A DNA stretch of 64,000 nt from Lentinus brumalis (taxonomy: Eukaryota; Basidiomycota; Agaricomycetes; Polyporales; Polyporaceae): positions 2,418,001-2,482,000 of the forward strand of contig MARA01000003.1 of assembly GCA_001792895.1 (NCBI GenBank), in the 5' to 3' direction. Shown here in pieces: positions 49,001 through 60,930 of this stretch. The stretch's first letter is position 1. Each line of letters starts with the position of its first letter. The notes beneath the pieces were generated by a model. That model did not search any database. It was not told the DNA's origin and saw only the letters and a list, made by a program, of their open reading frames with translations. The position numbers were made by a program, and so were the translations under genes.

Positions 49001-52000
49001 TTCAGACGGCTCGTCGTCTTCCGGACCTTCGGGGGATCTACCTATCCCCGTCGTGGATGACGGTATTCGTGTCCGAGCTACCGAAGTCGACGGATTAGTA
49101 CTGCCTCGCACCCGAAGGGAAGGCGAGTATGCTTACTACTTCGGCAATCCATTCGAGCAGCGTGCGGCTGCGGTGCTGAACGAGTGCCGACCCTTCTGGC
49201 AGGGTGCCAGCGTACACCCTGACCACGAGTTCTTCCTCGTGCAGCAGATATCTGACGACCAGTATGTCGTCGAGAACACTGCTCTAGACTTGGAACTCTA
49301 TGTCAATACAGATGACCTGCGTAATCCGAGGTTTGACCTACCGCACTTGTTCCTGCAGACATTGCTTGAGCATCGCTCTCCAGACGACCCTGAGGTCCTG
49401 GAGGGCGCGTCGAAGCCGATCGGAGATGCAGTCGCTGCTGTACTGGAGGACCGCCTGAACGAGGCTCTGCCTTATCCCGATGGGCGACCCTCGGACGCGG
49501 ATACACCGCGGCGGTTCCGCTGCTTCCTGTATGGTAATCAAGTCGAGATCTTGGACGATTACCTGGCTATCAGTGTCAGCCTCGGATGCTCGGTGTTAGA
49601 AACAGGTACCTACTTCGACTTTCGAGACTGGTATGCGCACGCAGCACAACGCGCCCATAGAGAGCGGTTGCCTCATTGGCGGCAGGCGTTCACTCTGGAC
49701 CTCTTGCATGACGAGCTTCCCAACCTGTTCGAGCAAGACCTCGGACAGGAGGGCGACGATGAACTCGTCCTCTGTACCAAGCTGGAGCTCAATGCAGTCA
49801 GTCTGAAGCGGTCCAAGAAGAACGAGGAACCACCACTCACTCTTGAGCGCAACGCGGCAGAACCCCGCGACTTCAAGCGTGTGATTCCAAAGCCTATTAT
49901 CGTGTCGTCCAAGATCAACGGGCAGACCGCGAAGACCCTATTGGACACGGGTTCGTTGTCGGATTTCATTACCCCGAACTTTGCACAACACCTGGGCGCA
50001 AAAATGTTTCCGTTAGCGAAGCAGATTCCGCTGGCATTGGCCGTGAAAGGCTCACGGGCGAAGATAGGCTCGGGCTGCATTGCTGAGATCGATTACCAGA
50101 CAGTACGCGAGAAGCGTTACTTCGATGTTGCAGTAATGAACTATGATGTGATATTAGGGACGCCCTTTCTATATCAGCACAAGGTTCACCTGAGTTTGAA
50201 CCCTACCACGGTCGTCATCGGTAGTGCCCGATGTCTCCCTCTGGATGGAAAGCAAGCGAAGACTCTTGAGTCTTGCGCTGTGGACCTCTTTGAGGATCGT
50301 CTGGAAGCTGCTCGTCAAGAGCTCCGTGAGTATGCGGAATCTATATGTAAGGATGCGAGCGACTCACCATTGCCGCCGCTGAGGGCAATCAATCACACGA
50401 TTCCTCTCAAAGATGAGTCCAAGATCTACCACTGGAGGCCTTCCAAGTGCCCGGATGCTTTGCGTGAGCTCTGGATTGAGAAGCGGGACGCTTACCTCAA
50501 ATCTGGACGTTGGAAGATGTCCAACGCGCGCAATACTTCGCCTATGCTCCTCTTGGTGAAGCCAGGGACCGGGAAGAATGGGGTTCCGCCTCGACTGCGA
50601 GTTGTTTGCGACCTTCGTGAGCGGAACGCGAACACGCACAAGGTCACGTCACCTTTGCCTGATATGGAGGCTATCTTGCGACACATATCGCGCAAGCCGT
50701 ACCGATCCCTGATTGACGGGAAGGACGCGTATGAACAGATTCGTGTAGAACCTGCTCACGTACCCCGTACAGCTATGACTACACCTGACGGAAATATGGT
50801 CAGCTTAGTGCTGCAGCAGGGTGACTGCAACGCGGTCGCAACCTACCAGTCCCTGATGAACCATATATTCGCGCCGTATATCGGTGTCTTCATGGATGTC
50901 TACCTTGATGATGTCGGAATCTACTCGGACTCTCTCGAAGAGCATCTTCGGCATGTTAAGTTAGTCATTGACATCCTAAGGAAGGAGCAACTTTACCTCA
51001 GTGCTACCAAGCTAAAGTTTCTCTGCTTCGAGTTGAAGATCCTCGGGCGCATTGTCGACAACCAGGGCATCCGGATGGACCCGGATAAGGTCGACAGCGT
51101 GTTGAACTGGAAGGTCCCGACGAGCAAGGAGCTCTTGCGTGGCTTCCTTGGGTCAGTCGGGTACTTGGCTGATGATATCGCCACAGTACGAATTCCTATG
51201 GGAGTCCTCAGTTCTATGACGGGCTCGGAATCGACCTTTCAGTGGGATGTAACTCACCAGCGTGCCTTCGACGAGATCAAGCGGCTGCTCGAGGCTCACC
51301 GCACTCACCACCGAGTGCCTCTTGACTACTCAAAAGACGCAGCCCCTATTTGGCTGGTCACGGACGGCTCTCAGGCCGGTATTGCGGGCGTGATCTCCCA
51401 AGGCGATAACTTTCGCTCGGCTCGCGTTGCCGCCTTCTTCTCTGCGAAGCTCTCTCGTGCGCAGACCAACTACCCTGTGCACGAGATAGAAATGTTAGCA
51501 GGAGTTGAGTCCATGCGGCGTCACCGCGACATACTGTTAGGGTGCCGTTTTACCTGGGTGACCGACCATAAAGGTCTCATTCATCTCTTGAAGCAACGCA
51601 ATCTGTCGGGGAGGCAAGCACGGTGGTTAGAGACCATTGCTGAATTCGATTTCACAATCGAGTACGTACCAGGCGTTGAGAACGTCCTCGCGGACGCATT
51701 GTCGCGCATCTACAACAATGATCGGCCAGGAACGGTGCGCGCACCGTCCGAGTACACGTTCTTCGACGAGGACGGAGACGTCTCCCGAGCTATTTCTTGC
51801 TGCGCTATCTCGTTCCCCGTTATTGTGGACCCAGAGAGTCTTGCTGACCTCCCGGACAACGCACCTGAGCGTGACACCGTGGTCGTGGATGCTCCGCCTC
51901 CTGTACAACACGGCCGTGTCCTACGACCGCGTCCGCCCCGCCCCGAGCCTTCCCCTCCCGTTGTGCATCGTCGTGCAGCTCCGGCGCGGTCGTCTCCTCC

Positions 52001-54131
52001 ATCTGGAGGGCGTAAGTCTTCTGCGCGGGCAACCATTGCGGAGGGCGACGTGGCAGTTCGAGAACAAGAGCGGGCGACTGTCCGTGCCGCTGATATCCCT
52101 CCCACGGGTGCTGCGCTCACACGGACAGCGCCCGCACCGCGCTCCCACACTCGCCCTATTGTTCCCCCTGCGGACAGTGGTCGTCCCGAGACTTCGCGCG
52201 AGTTCGCGAAGCGCATTCGTCGTGTCGTTCTCCACGGCCCCCGTGGTGAACGCCAGGAGGGCGCAAGTCCTGCGGACTCATCAGAACCTGAATACCGAGA
52301 CACTCCAGTCAATGAACACGAACATGAAGACTCACCCAGAGAGCTTGACAACCAGTTCTTGCAGTATTTGACTGAGAATACCGAAGGGCTTGACTTGCTG
52401 CAAGCATTGAAAGGACGCTATGAGGAGGATCCCTTCTTCGCCCGCATCATGGCTGACCCGAAGCACTTCAAGAACTTCGTGGTTGAAGACGGGTTAGTGT
52501 TCATTCGCGACGCGCAGAAGCGTCTGTTATGCATACCTCGCATTATCCTGCATGGAAGGAGCGTGCGTGAAGTCGTAATCCGACACGCGCACACTCTCCT
52601 TGCCCATTTGGGCGCACATCGTACCGCGTGCCTGCTTCGAGACCACGTCTGGTGGAAGTCGCTAGTCGCGGACGTTCAAAAGTATTGTGACTCCTGTCAA
52701 ACTTGTAAGCGGAGCAAACCGAATAACCAGAAACCTTATGGACTCCTGAATCCGCTGCGAGTACCTTCGCGGCCATGGGAGGCCATTGGCGTAGACTTCC
52801 TCGGACCTCTTCCTGAGTCCAAGAATCGCGACGGCACATTTGACGAGGTCACGGTGATAATCGATCTACTGAGCGGGATGGTTCATCTGGTACCGAGTCG
52901 GCAAGACTACAAGGCACCAGATGTCGCGGAATTGATGTTCTCAGAAGTCTATAAGCATCATGGACTTCCGAGGTCAATCGTGAGTGATCGCGACGTACTG
53001 TTTACCAGCTTGTTCTGGTCGCACTTGCACAAGTTGATGGGCGTCGAGTTGCGCATGTCGAGCGCGTACCATCCTGAGACCGACGGATCGACCGAGCGCG
53101 CGAACCGCACGGTAGAACAGATGCTTCGGCAGTGTATCGGTCCTAATCAACGGGACTGGGTCAGTAAACTCCCAGCTATTGAGTTTGCGATCAACTCTGC
53201 CAGGTCGGAAAGCACCGGATATGCTCCGTTCTTCCTGAACACTGGGCGCATGCCGCGCGCGATGATTTGGGACAATGCCGGGCCCGATGAGTATCCCGGT
53301 GTCCGAGCTTATGCACAACGCGTGAAGAACGCGATCATGGCGGCGCATGACTCCATCTTGAGCGCGAGGGTCAAGCAGACTCGCGATGCGAATCGCCGGC
53401 GTCGGCCAGCTCCGTTTACGATTGGGGATCTAGTCTATATTTCCACAAAGAACCTGTCACTGCCTAAAGGCTATGCGCGCAAGCTTGCACCTAAGTACAT
53501 AGGTCCCTACCGCATCTTGAAAGACTTCGGCAACTCGTCGTATAAGATTGACTTACCTTCCAATCTGCGACGGCGAGGAATCCACGACACGTTCCACGCG
53601 TCGCTGCTGCGCGTGCACATCCCGAACGATGACCGATTGTTCCCTGGTCGCCTGGATAGCCAGGTGGCGGAGCTTGACGATCGTGATAACGAGTGGGCTA
53701 TAGACAAGATAGTCAGCCACAGAGGTACAGGCGAGGACGCCCTGTTCGAGGCCATATGGAAGTCGGGCGACCGTACCTGGGTGCCCTACGATACTGTGCG
53801 CAACTTGGGTGTGTTGAACGCCTACTTCGATGTTCTGGGCATTAGCGACCTGTCGGAGATGATCGAGGGCGACGGAACGCCACCTTCGGACCCTCAGGTT
53901 TTCGTCGGCAACGTTGAGCCGTGCTTGTCTCAACGTCGGCGTCGGGTTCGTCTGAATCGGCCTCCCCGACGAGGTACTAAAGGGCGGAAAATGTCAGCTA
54001 TGAGTTCAGACACTCGCTATCCACCCTTCCTCGAACACATCCTCCAGCCGCTCCTCAACCCCCTTATCCTCTTTCGTTCCTCACCATGCCCTTTGACCAC
54101 GCCTTCGTCGACCATGACTCTCCCTCATTGA
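46055..54131 (+). CDS. Outer-element Gag-Pol polyprotein (split by inner element; one frame break)
   Basis: Continuation of the gag begun at 33110. One base seems missing in the C run 46329-46334; from about 46336 the frame is open to 54131 (about 2590 codons). Order: N-terminal Ser/Arg-rich part with a long Ser run (about 47395-47500) and an RS/KR-rich basic block (47590-47700), capsid domain (47720-48220), zinc knuckle CFVCRETGHMSRNC (about 48560-48600), an acidic spacer, protease LLDTGSLSDFI (about 49936), RT (KDAYEQIRVEP, YLDDVGIYSDS at about 50900), RNase H (VTDGSQAGIAGVIS, THRG-type core), integrase H-H-C-C (HAHTLLAHLG...CDSCQTC), D-D-E (VDFLGPL, VSDRDVLF, DGSTERANR), and a chromodomain-like end (EWAIDKIVSHRGTGEDALFEAIWKSGDRTWVPY, broken across about 53690-53790). 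Catalytic residues look intact; expression is blocked by the nested insertion. Confidence 0.93.
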
Positions 54132-54874
54132 CCCTCTTCGACGCGTCCGGCACTCGCTACCACTTCCCCGGACCGCAGGTCCGCATCTGCAATGACTTCA
54201 ATCGTCACCTCCGCGAGCACGGCACTCGCGACGGCTTCCTGCTCGGCATCCCCGGCGGGTACAACGACCTCGCCGAGCTCTGGAACGCCGACGAGAACGT
54301 CTCTCATCGCTTCGCCGGGTACGACGCCGGCACCGATACCGTCACTATCCGAGGCAGTATTCTCCCCGCGACGCTCATCGACGAAATAGACCCACCTGTG
54401 GTTATCCCTGCCCCTACTCTCGTCGCCGCCGAGCCCCAATTCACCCCTCACCAGACTGAGACCATCAGTCGCATGCTTTGGGTCTCCGCGGAGCGCGAAG
54501 CTCGGTTCCACGAGGCTCGCGGCGCCGCTCGTAACAAGAAGGTCGACGACCGCAAGCGCAAGCGCGACGAGCATCGTGCTTCGGACGCTGCGGCCTCCGG
54601 GTCGGGCAAGAAGACGCGTCCCGTCGAACGCGATGGCGGCCGTGTCGAGGACGCTGTTGCTGGCGGGTCGAGGTCGAAGTCGAAGTCGTCCAAGTCGTCC
54701 AAGAACGCTAAGCCGTTCACCAGTCCCCAGGACGAGCCTATGCAGGAGGACGCAGACGCGGAGGGCGAGCCGGAGAAGCCAGAGGACGAGCTGATTGGAT
54801 ACTCAGACGACGAGGAGCAGGAGATGTCGAAGGCGGAAGGCAAGAAGCGTGCAGGCGGCTCGAAGCGCGCCTAG
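54086..54874 (+). CDS. Extra 3' ORF of outer element (unknown)
   Basis: 262 codons, overlapping the end of pol by 46 bases in another frame. The first 130 residues look globular (VRICNDFNRHLREHG, GFLLGIPGGYNDLAELW, VSHRFAGYDAGTDTVTIRGS). The rest is a highly charged Lys/Arg/Glu/Asp/Ser tail with KRKR and SKSKSSKSSK repeats, suggesting nuclear or nucleic-acid association. No signal peptide or transmembrane helix is present, so it is not an envelope protein despite its env-like position. The frame is intact. I do not recognise the domain; multicopy distribution across related elements would show whether it is a stable part of this lineage. Confidence 0.65.
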   Translation: MPFDHAFVDHDSPSLTLFDASGTRYHFPGPQVRICNDFNRHLREHGTRDGFLLGIPGGYNDLAELWNADENVSHRFAGYDAGTDTVTIRGSILPATLIDEIDPPVVIPAPTLVAAEPQFTPHQTETISRMLWVSAEREARFHEARGAARNKKVDDRKRKRDEHRASDAAASGSGKKTRPVERDGGRVEDAVAGGSRSKSKSSKSSKNAKPFTSPQDEPMQEDADAEGEPEKPEDELIGYSDDEEQEMSKAEGKKRAGGSKRA

Positions 54875-54941
54875 GCTACCATATCGGGACTACGGGTGAG
54901 AAGGCCGTACTCACTCCCGTTCACGACCTTCGGAGGGCGTA

Positions 54942-55253
54942 TGTAACGTCCCGCTCTCCTCCTTCCCTTTCGGACATCGGCCGTTCCAGATCCTATGTTC
55001 CTGACCATCACTATTCTGTCATTCCGTTGCCTACCACTCGTCGCTCCTTACCCATCTTCCCTTGGCTCGTCTACTTGCTTACGCACTACCGTCTGTCCTT
55101 ACCGATATCTTTGTCACTCTGTCTTGGCGTCGTAGTCGTACATATACCTCACGGATCCGTCCTGTATTCCCCTAGCGTACTCACGAGCAGAAAGCAGTCT
55201 TTACACCTGTCTCCTGCCGAGCGCTCTACCGTGTGAAGCTTACCAGCGTCACA
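54942..55253 (+). repeat. 3' LTR of outer element
   Basis: 312 bp, identical to the 5' LTR but for one C fewer in a run at 55059-55061. Preceded by a weak purine stretch (GGAGGG at 54932-54937), the likely polypurine tract. Confidence 0.93.
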
Positions 55254-55258
55254 CGCAG
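55254..55258. repeat. Target-site duplication of the outer element, right copy
   Basis: CGCAG directly after the right LTR, matching 32617-32621. Confidence 0.9.
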
Positions 55259-55583
55259 TAAGTACTGTCCGTGTACACTGTCCGTGTGTATCAGTGTGAA
55301 CTGACGTGCTATCAGACATACTTACTAGATCCGGCTTTGTTGCGAACGATATAAATGAGTCGCAGGTTCGCAGGCGGTCGCAACGCCCCGCTCATCTTGA
55401 CTATCAACGACCACGAATCCGCCCAAACTCCCCCGGCGCACTCACTCTCGTTTTCGACTCTCGTTTCGTCCGTTGATCGCCGCGTTCGACTCCTGCTCTT
55501 CTTCTGCCAGTGACATCGGCTGAGGTGCTCGTTTGCACGCGCGGAAAGACTTTGAGCAACAGCAGCAACGGCTGACAGACAAG
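55259..55583. other. 5' flank of the GDA1/CD39-like gene
   Basis: Short promoter/leader region with repeated TGTCCGTGT units at 55265-55290. No ORF was identified. Confidence 0.4.
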
Positions 55584-57399
55584 ATGTCCCTGCCGCTGAG
55601 CAGCAACTACAAACAGCTCGAGGACGGGATGGGCCCGAGCAAGGAATCTCCGGAGGGCACGATACCCCTAAGCGCAGGATACCCTGGAAGAGGCTCGGGG
55701 CAGTGGTGTTGATTGGGGTTGTGTATTTCTTCGGGCCGAGGAAGGAGGATCTCGGTGACTGTGTTTCTTGTGAGTGGTCCTCCTCAGCCCGCACGATGTG
55801 TGGTGCGCGGATAACTGAGCAACCCCCATGCAGCTATTATCTGGCCGGATGTGCCCAGCGAAAGCTACGAGGTGGCTCCCGCAGTCGAATTCATCCCAAC
55901 GCCCACCACCACCACAATCCCAACAGCAACGCCCGCTCAGGACGACGACGCCTCACCTCCTGCACGTCCGACGGACCCAGCGAGCGATGGCGACCTGACG
56001 AAGACACACTACTGCACGGAACCGTACAAGGCGGGGTCCCGCTCGTGCAGTTCGCGCTCATGGTTGACATGGGCGTGGCCGGCTCGCGCATCCACATCTA
56101 CAAGTTCAACAACTGCGGGCCGTCGCCCGCTTTTGAGTACGAGGTGTTCAAGCGGTACGGGCGCGGCGCCTGGCTGTTTGGCGACTCGCCTCCCGCGGCT
56201 GCGCAAAGTCTCGACGTGCTCCTCGATGAGGCGGTGCGTGTCGTTCCGGAGAGCCTGCGCGGATGTACGCCCGTGCAGGTCAAGGCGAGTGCCGCACTCA
56301 AGCTGCGGGGCGCGACGAAGTCGAGCGATATCCTGGCCGCAGTCCGCCATCGGCTGGAGGAGAAGTATCAGTTCAGCCTGCAGGGCGAGGACGCGGTGGA
56401 GATCATGGAGTGGCGTGAGCAGGGCGTGTATGCGTGGCTCACGGCGAACTACCTGCTCAGCACGCTGTCGCCGGATCCATCTGCGCAGAAGACGCCGCCG
56501 TACGCGGTATTCAGCCTTGCCGGTGCGATGGCGCAGATTGTGTATGAGCCGACTTTCGACGCGGCGAAGTCAGACGCGAAGCTCGAGGAGGGTGAGCACA
56601 AGTACGAGCTCATGTACGATGGACAGCGGAGGGTGCTTTACGAGCACTCACACCGCGGCTATGGCTTGATTACTGCGCGCCAGAGCACGCACCGGATCGT
56701 CGACTCCATGTCCAATCATAGCGAGGGCGCAGTCGTGACGAACCCGTGTCTCGCCAAGGGGACGAACAAGACCGTGGATATCTTCGAAGAGCAACTTACC
56801 GGGAGGAGGAAGGGGAGGAGCGTCGCCATGGTCGGCGGGGACGTGAGCAGCTGGGAGTCCTGCAACGAAGTAGTCGAGCTTGTCTTGAATAAGGACGCGT
56901 GAGTCCTGATCTCTTCCTGTTCTCCTGTCCTCCCATCCATTCTCATTCTCTCCCCGTGATCCCTAGGTCCTGTGAAGTCGAGCCGTGCTCGTTCAACGGC
57001 GTGTACCAGCCGTCGCTTCTCGAGACCTTCCCGCACGGAAAGGTTTTGCTCCTGTCATACTACGACGACCGCCTCAGCCCCTTCCTCACCACGACGGCCA
57101 ACCCGCTCAAGGCTCCCATTCACGTATCGGCATTCGCGGACCTCGCGAAGATCGTCTGCCAGGGCCCGACTGCGTGGAAGGAGCACTGGGGCTCGGACGC
57201 GGCGCTCATGCAGGAGCTCGAGCAGCGTCCCGAGTGGTGCCTCGACCTCACCTACATGCACGCGCTTCTGCTCGGGTATGGGCTGGAGGGCAACCGCGAG
57301 ATTCAGCTCCGGACGCAGTTCGGCGGCATGGAGCTGGGCTGGTTCCTCGGTGCGACCGTTGCGACGATCGCTGGAGTCGAGCTCAAGTGCCGCGTGTAG
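55584..57399 (+). CDS. GDA1/CD39-family protein with degenerate active site
   Basis: Golgi-type nucleoside (di)phosphatase family, related to yeast Gda1. Exons: 55584-55769, 55834-56898, 56967-57399. There is a short cytosolic tail, a basic stretch (KRRIPWKRL), and one membrane helix (GAVVLIGVVYFFG): a type II Golgi topology. The lumenal domain follows the family along its length but the apyrase conserved regions deviate. ACR1 reads DMGVAGSRIH (usual D-x-G-S-T-G/S-S-R). ACR2 reads VKASAALKL. ACR3 reads EWREQGVYAW, where the catalytic Glu of the usual E-E/D-E-G is Gln. ACR4 reads FSLAGAMAQI, in place of D-L-G-G-x-S-T-Q. ACR5 is GMELGWFLGA. This predicts loss of hydrolysis. Two single-base losses (near 55647; GGGG at 56033-56036) break the N-terminal frame and may be sequence errors; the ACR changes lie in an unbroken frame. 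Confidence 0.8.
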
Positions 57400-58009
57400 G
57401 GTCTACCAGTGGTCTACCTTGGCCCTGTGCGAGGTGCGCTTCTATGTTCTGTTACATCACAGATCATAGGCTATATTGTCGTGTAGCTTACTTACACATT
57501 CAATACTCATCTGCATTGATCAGCCTGTCACCGCAAGACCTGGCTGTGAAGCAGTCCGCCGGTGTCTGGATCACATAGCCAGGAAGAAGAGTTGGCTAGG
57601 CAGAAAAGTGTGGAGTCGTCGATGGCGCCGTTGTGCCACGTCGTCCGCGGGCTGTTGGATGTTGGATAGCAGCCCAGTGGCTGGTCATACCCGAGCTGTC
57701 CGAGCTGTGGCTACCCTCATGTAAGTAAGATACTTACCGTGGCCCCGAGTCAGGTATTCAGTATAGTCTTCAAGGTTCCAACACTTCGTACGCGGTATGC
57801 TCTTCAGTTCTCCAAACCCTGTTCATACGTGTATAGCAGGCTGTAGAGATCGCAAGCAACCTCGGCGTTCAAGAGGCGCTGAATGAGCCTCGTGACGAAA
57901 TGCAGTTACATCAACTTGAACTTGGACCATCACCCCCTCGTCCTCCGCAACGTTCACTACCAGCCTGATAGACTCGCCTTCAGCGGCAGCTTAAGAAGTG
58001 ACGTTCAAC
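57400..58009. other. Intergenic between GDA1-like and FunK1 copy 2
   Basis: Tandem spacer between two + strand genes. No recognisable ORF; a few splice-like GTAAGTAAG motifs at about 57720. Confidence 0.35.
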
Positions 58010-60671
58010 ATGGCAAACATAGGTGTCGACGATCCAGATGTCGCATTCTCCCGGCACTTCTTCCCTCCACCACCCCCGGGCGCAACCACCCCAGCACACA
58101 CGACCAATCCCTTCGAGGCGATGGAACACGCGGACTCTATGTCAGAGAGCGATCTCAAAGCCAAATTCGTAAGCCCTGCGCTTGTCCAGCACCTTATGTC
58201 TGTCGTCTGACATGGCAGTGGCCGCATGGCAACCCATCAGGTCGAGCTCATTAACCACCATGACCTTATGCCTGGTCTAAAGATGACTTCGTGCGGAGCA
58301 AGGCCAGACGCTACGCACGACCAGCAGAACCATGACTGTGCCATCTACCGCGCCGAAGACGCTCCCGCTGTCGACAACGCTCCTCACTGGGCGGACCAAC
58401 TCATCCCAGTTATCTTCAAGGCCAGCAATGACAGTTCACTACAAGATGCGTATGCGGAGGACGGCGACGGTGTGCAAGCAGGCGAAGCGGACCTTCGCAG
58501 GAAAACTCGGGACCAGCTTATGTCGCACGCCGAGTTACTCTTCGCGGCCCAGCAACGCCTCGTCGTCTTCATACTTCTTGTCGTTGGACGTACCGCACGT
58601 TTCATTCGGTCAGATCGTTCCAGCACCGAGGAAACCGTCGACATCGACTATTATCTGGATTGGGAGCCCTTCGTGAACATACTGTGGCGCATCGCGCACT
58701 GCTCGAGACCCGTACTTGGCCTCGATCCTACCGCACGCCGCCTCTCGCCCGCTGACCCTCTCTACGCACTCATGACCGGATTCGCCGCTCCTCGCGAAGG
58801 CGACGTCGACCACAGAGAGCGCATCCTCCACCGTCACGAGGTTCCCAAGCAGCCATTCGTCTTTCAGTACGTGCGTGAGGCGTTCGGGGAGTCCCTGGAC
58901 AGCAATTGGCCGCGCTACTGTGTAGAGGTCCCCGATGGCGATAAACGACGGCAATTCCTTATCTGCAAGCCGCACTTTCGCGCCAAGGGTCTCTCTGGAC
59001 GAGGCACACGAGGCTATGTAGCTCTTGACTGCGAGACGAAACGGTTAGTCTGGCTCAAGGACGCCTGGCGAACTCATGACCTCTTGGTCGACCGCGAGGG
59101 GGACATCCTACAACGGCTCAAAGAGGCCAAGGTTCCCCGCGTTCCTACCCTCGTATGCCATGGTGATATTGACAATCAGGTCACGCTCACGCGCCATTGG
59201 GGGGAGGATACGAACCTCGGCTCGAACCAGGATCCTGGTTCTCCTCCGTTGCCACCGCACCATAAATCGTCTTCCACGGAGGCCATCGCTGGCCATCACG
59301 CGTCGACATCCAAGAAACGGAAGTTTCCAGACGATGAAGAAGATGCCGGCGCTGTTCCACCTGCGGAGGGGCCCAACACCCAGTCGCCTCCCCACGTAGG
59401 CCGGTCACGACATTACAAGCACTACCGACTGGTCGTGGAAGAAGTCGCTCTGCCGCTGAGTGAGTTCCAAAGTGGCAAACAGCTGATCCAGGTGGTCAGA
59501 GACTGCGTCCTCGGTAATTGAAATGGCTTCCAACTTCATCCGCGGCTGTCCACGAACCTGACGCTTCTTCATTGTCTCAGCGCACTTCCGTGCTACGACA
59601 GACGCGAAATTGCTCCACTGCGACATCAGCACCGGCAACCTCTTGATTTACCCTAAGATCATGCGGGTCAGGGAAACCGACGGTACACGGAAGGGCCGCC
59701 TTCGGATGAAATATACTGGCTTGCTCGCTGACTGGGAGATGGCGAAACCTATAGATCAGCGTCAGCCGAAACACACTGTATGTGCTTCGTTCGCTCAGCT
59801 GCGATATAGTATCCACTAACACATATCTGGCTAGGGGTCATGGGAATTCATGTCTGCCGCGCTCTCATGTGGACTGAAGGACGCTGAGGTATGCGACGAG
59901 ATCGAGTCGTTCTATTATGTGTTGCTCTACCAGGCAGTGCGGTATCTCCAGTCTAACTTCGACTGCCCAACGGTCGAGAATTATATAATCGACTTCTTCC
60001 ACGACTATGCGTACGTCAACGGTCAGTACACGTGTGGCCACAAGAAGTTCTACACTATCCGGTCGGGAGACCTCGACTACTGCACCATCCCGCTTGTGTT
60101 CACGTCTGCTGGAATCAACACGGTGCTCGATGGTATCCTCTCTTGGCTGCATGCCCACTATATCGTCACGGAGTACGATCGCACCGCGGCGAAGACCCCT
60201 TCCAGTCCTCACCCTCCCCCTCAATCTCCGAATCAATCACCCGCTCCCCCGTTACCCTGCCTTCCCGCACCCGCACCCGCACCCGCACCCCCACCTGCAC
60301 CCGCACCGCCACTGGGCCCGTCTACTCTTCCCTCCGCTTTGGACTCGGACTGCTTCGCCGAATTTGAGGACTTGGAAGAATTCGAGGAGCTTGACCGGCG
60401 ATTGACTTCCAGCATACGTCTCCCCTGGCCCGTCTGGCACAAGCCCGCGCCCACCGCGGCACAGCGCGAGCTGGCCGGCCGGGTCCTCACGCACGACGCG
60501 ATGCTCGGGTACCTCAACAACGCACTCCAATGGGATGCAACCCTGTGGAAACACAGCGAGAACGTCGGCGACAGGGTGGCTTCGACATCGCAGCCGGACA
60601 GCGAGACGGAGGTGTATGGCGTCGTCACTGGGACGAGGAACAAGCGACCGCGGCTCGACGACGCTGTCTGA
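58010..60671 (+). CDS. FunK1-type fungal protein kinase, copy 2 (intact)
   Basis: Paralogue of 13771-16500 with the same four-exon structure: 58010-58168, 58241-59513, 59581-59777, 59835-60671. The frame is unbroken. Shared landmarks: SMSESDLKAKF, PHWADQLIPV, SHAELLFAAQQRLVVFILLVVG, GRGTRGYVALDCETKRLVWLKDAWR (split here to stay short in reading), TLVCHGDID, KHYRLVVEEV, the catalytic loop LHCDISTGNLL at about 59617-59650, and GLLADWEMAK. The catalytic loop has HCD where copy 1 and most kinases have HRD; the catalytic Asp and Asn remain. A Pro-rich tract with CACCCG repeats (60265-60315) and a C-terminal KRPRLDD nuclear-type tail follow. It is likely a nuclear or cytosolic kinase; substrates are unknown. 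Confidence 0.9.
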
Positions 60672-60930
60672 TGTTCCGCACCTATGATGCCTGTCCACCG
60701 ATGACTCCTCTCCTGCTTCCCCTGTCGGCTTGGTCCAGGGACAATATATGTGTTGAGACAACCGTATATAATGCAGCTTATCGCGTTTGAGGGGAACAAA
60801 TGATCATATATATGCCCTGTGCCAGCGAAAGCGTCCCCGCCACTAGCAAGCACAGATTATGACATGTCAGCTAGCAGTCTCTGCAGCCTATTGTCCACTC
60901 ACGGTCACAAACAACAGTGCGTTGCCAGAA

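Larger units (their letters stand above)
32622..55253 (+). mobile_element. Outer Ty3/Gypsy (chromovirus-type) LTR retrotransposon, interrupted by a nested element
   Basis: The element is bounded by 313/312-bp direct LTRs (TGTAACG...GTCACA) and a CGCAG target duplication. Its own length is about 9.7 kb once the 12.9-kb inner element is subtracted. It encodes one long gag-pol frame in the order gag, protease, RT, RNase H, integrase, chromodomain-like end, plus a separate 3' ORF. The LTRs differ only by one C in a run, so insertion is recent. No tRNA-type TGG primer site follows the left LTR; the next bases are a T run and GACAGTACATCG, so priming may differ from the inner element. Confidence 0.93.

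Noticed and set aside
51637..52371. 244-codon + ORF and 51710-52351 minus ORF inside the outer pol
   Set aside because: Both overlap the Pro/Arg-rich RNase H-integrase linker in other frames and have no independent evidence.
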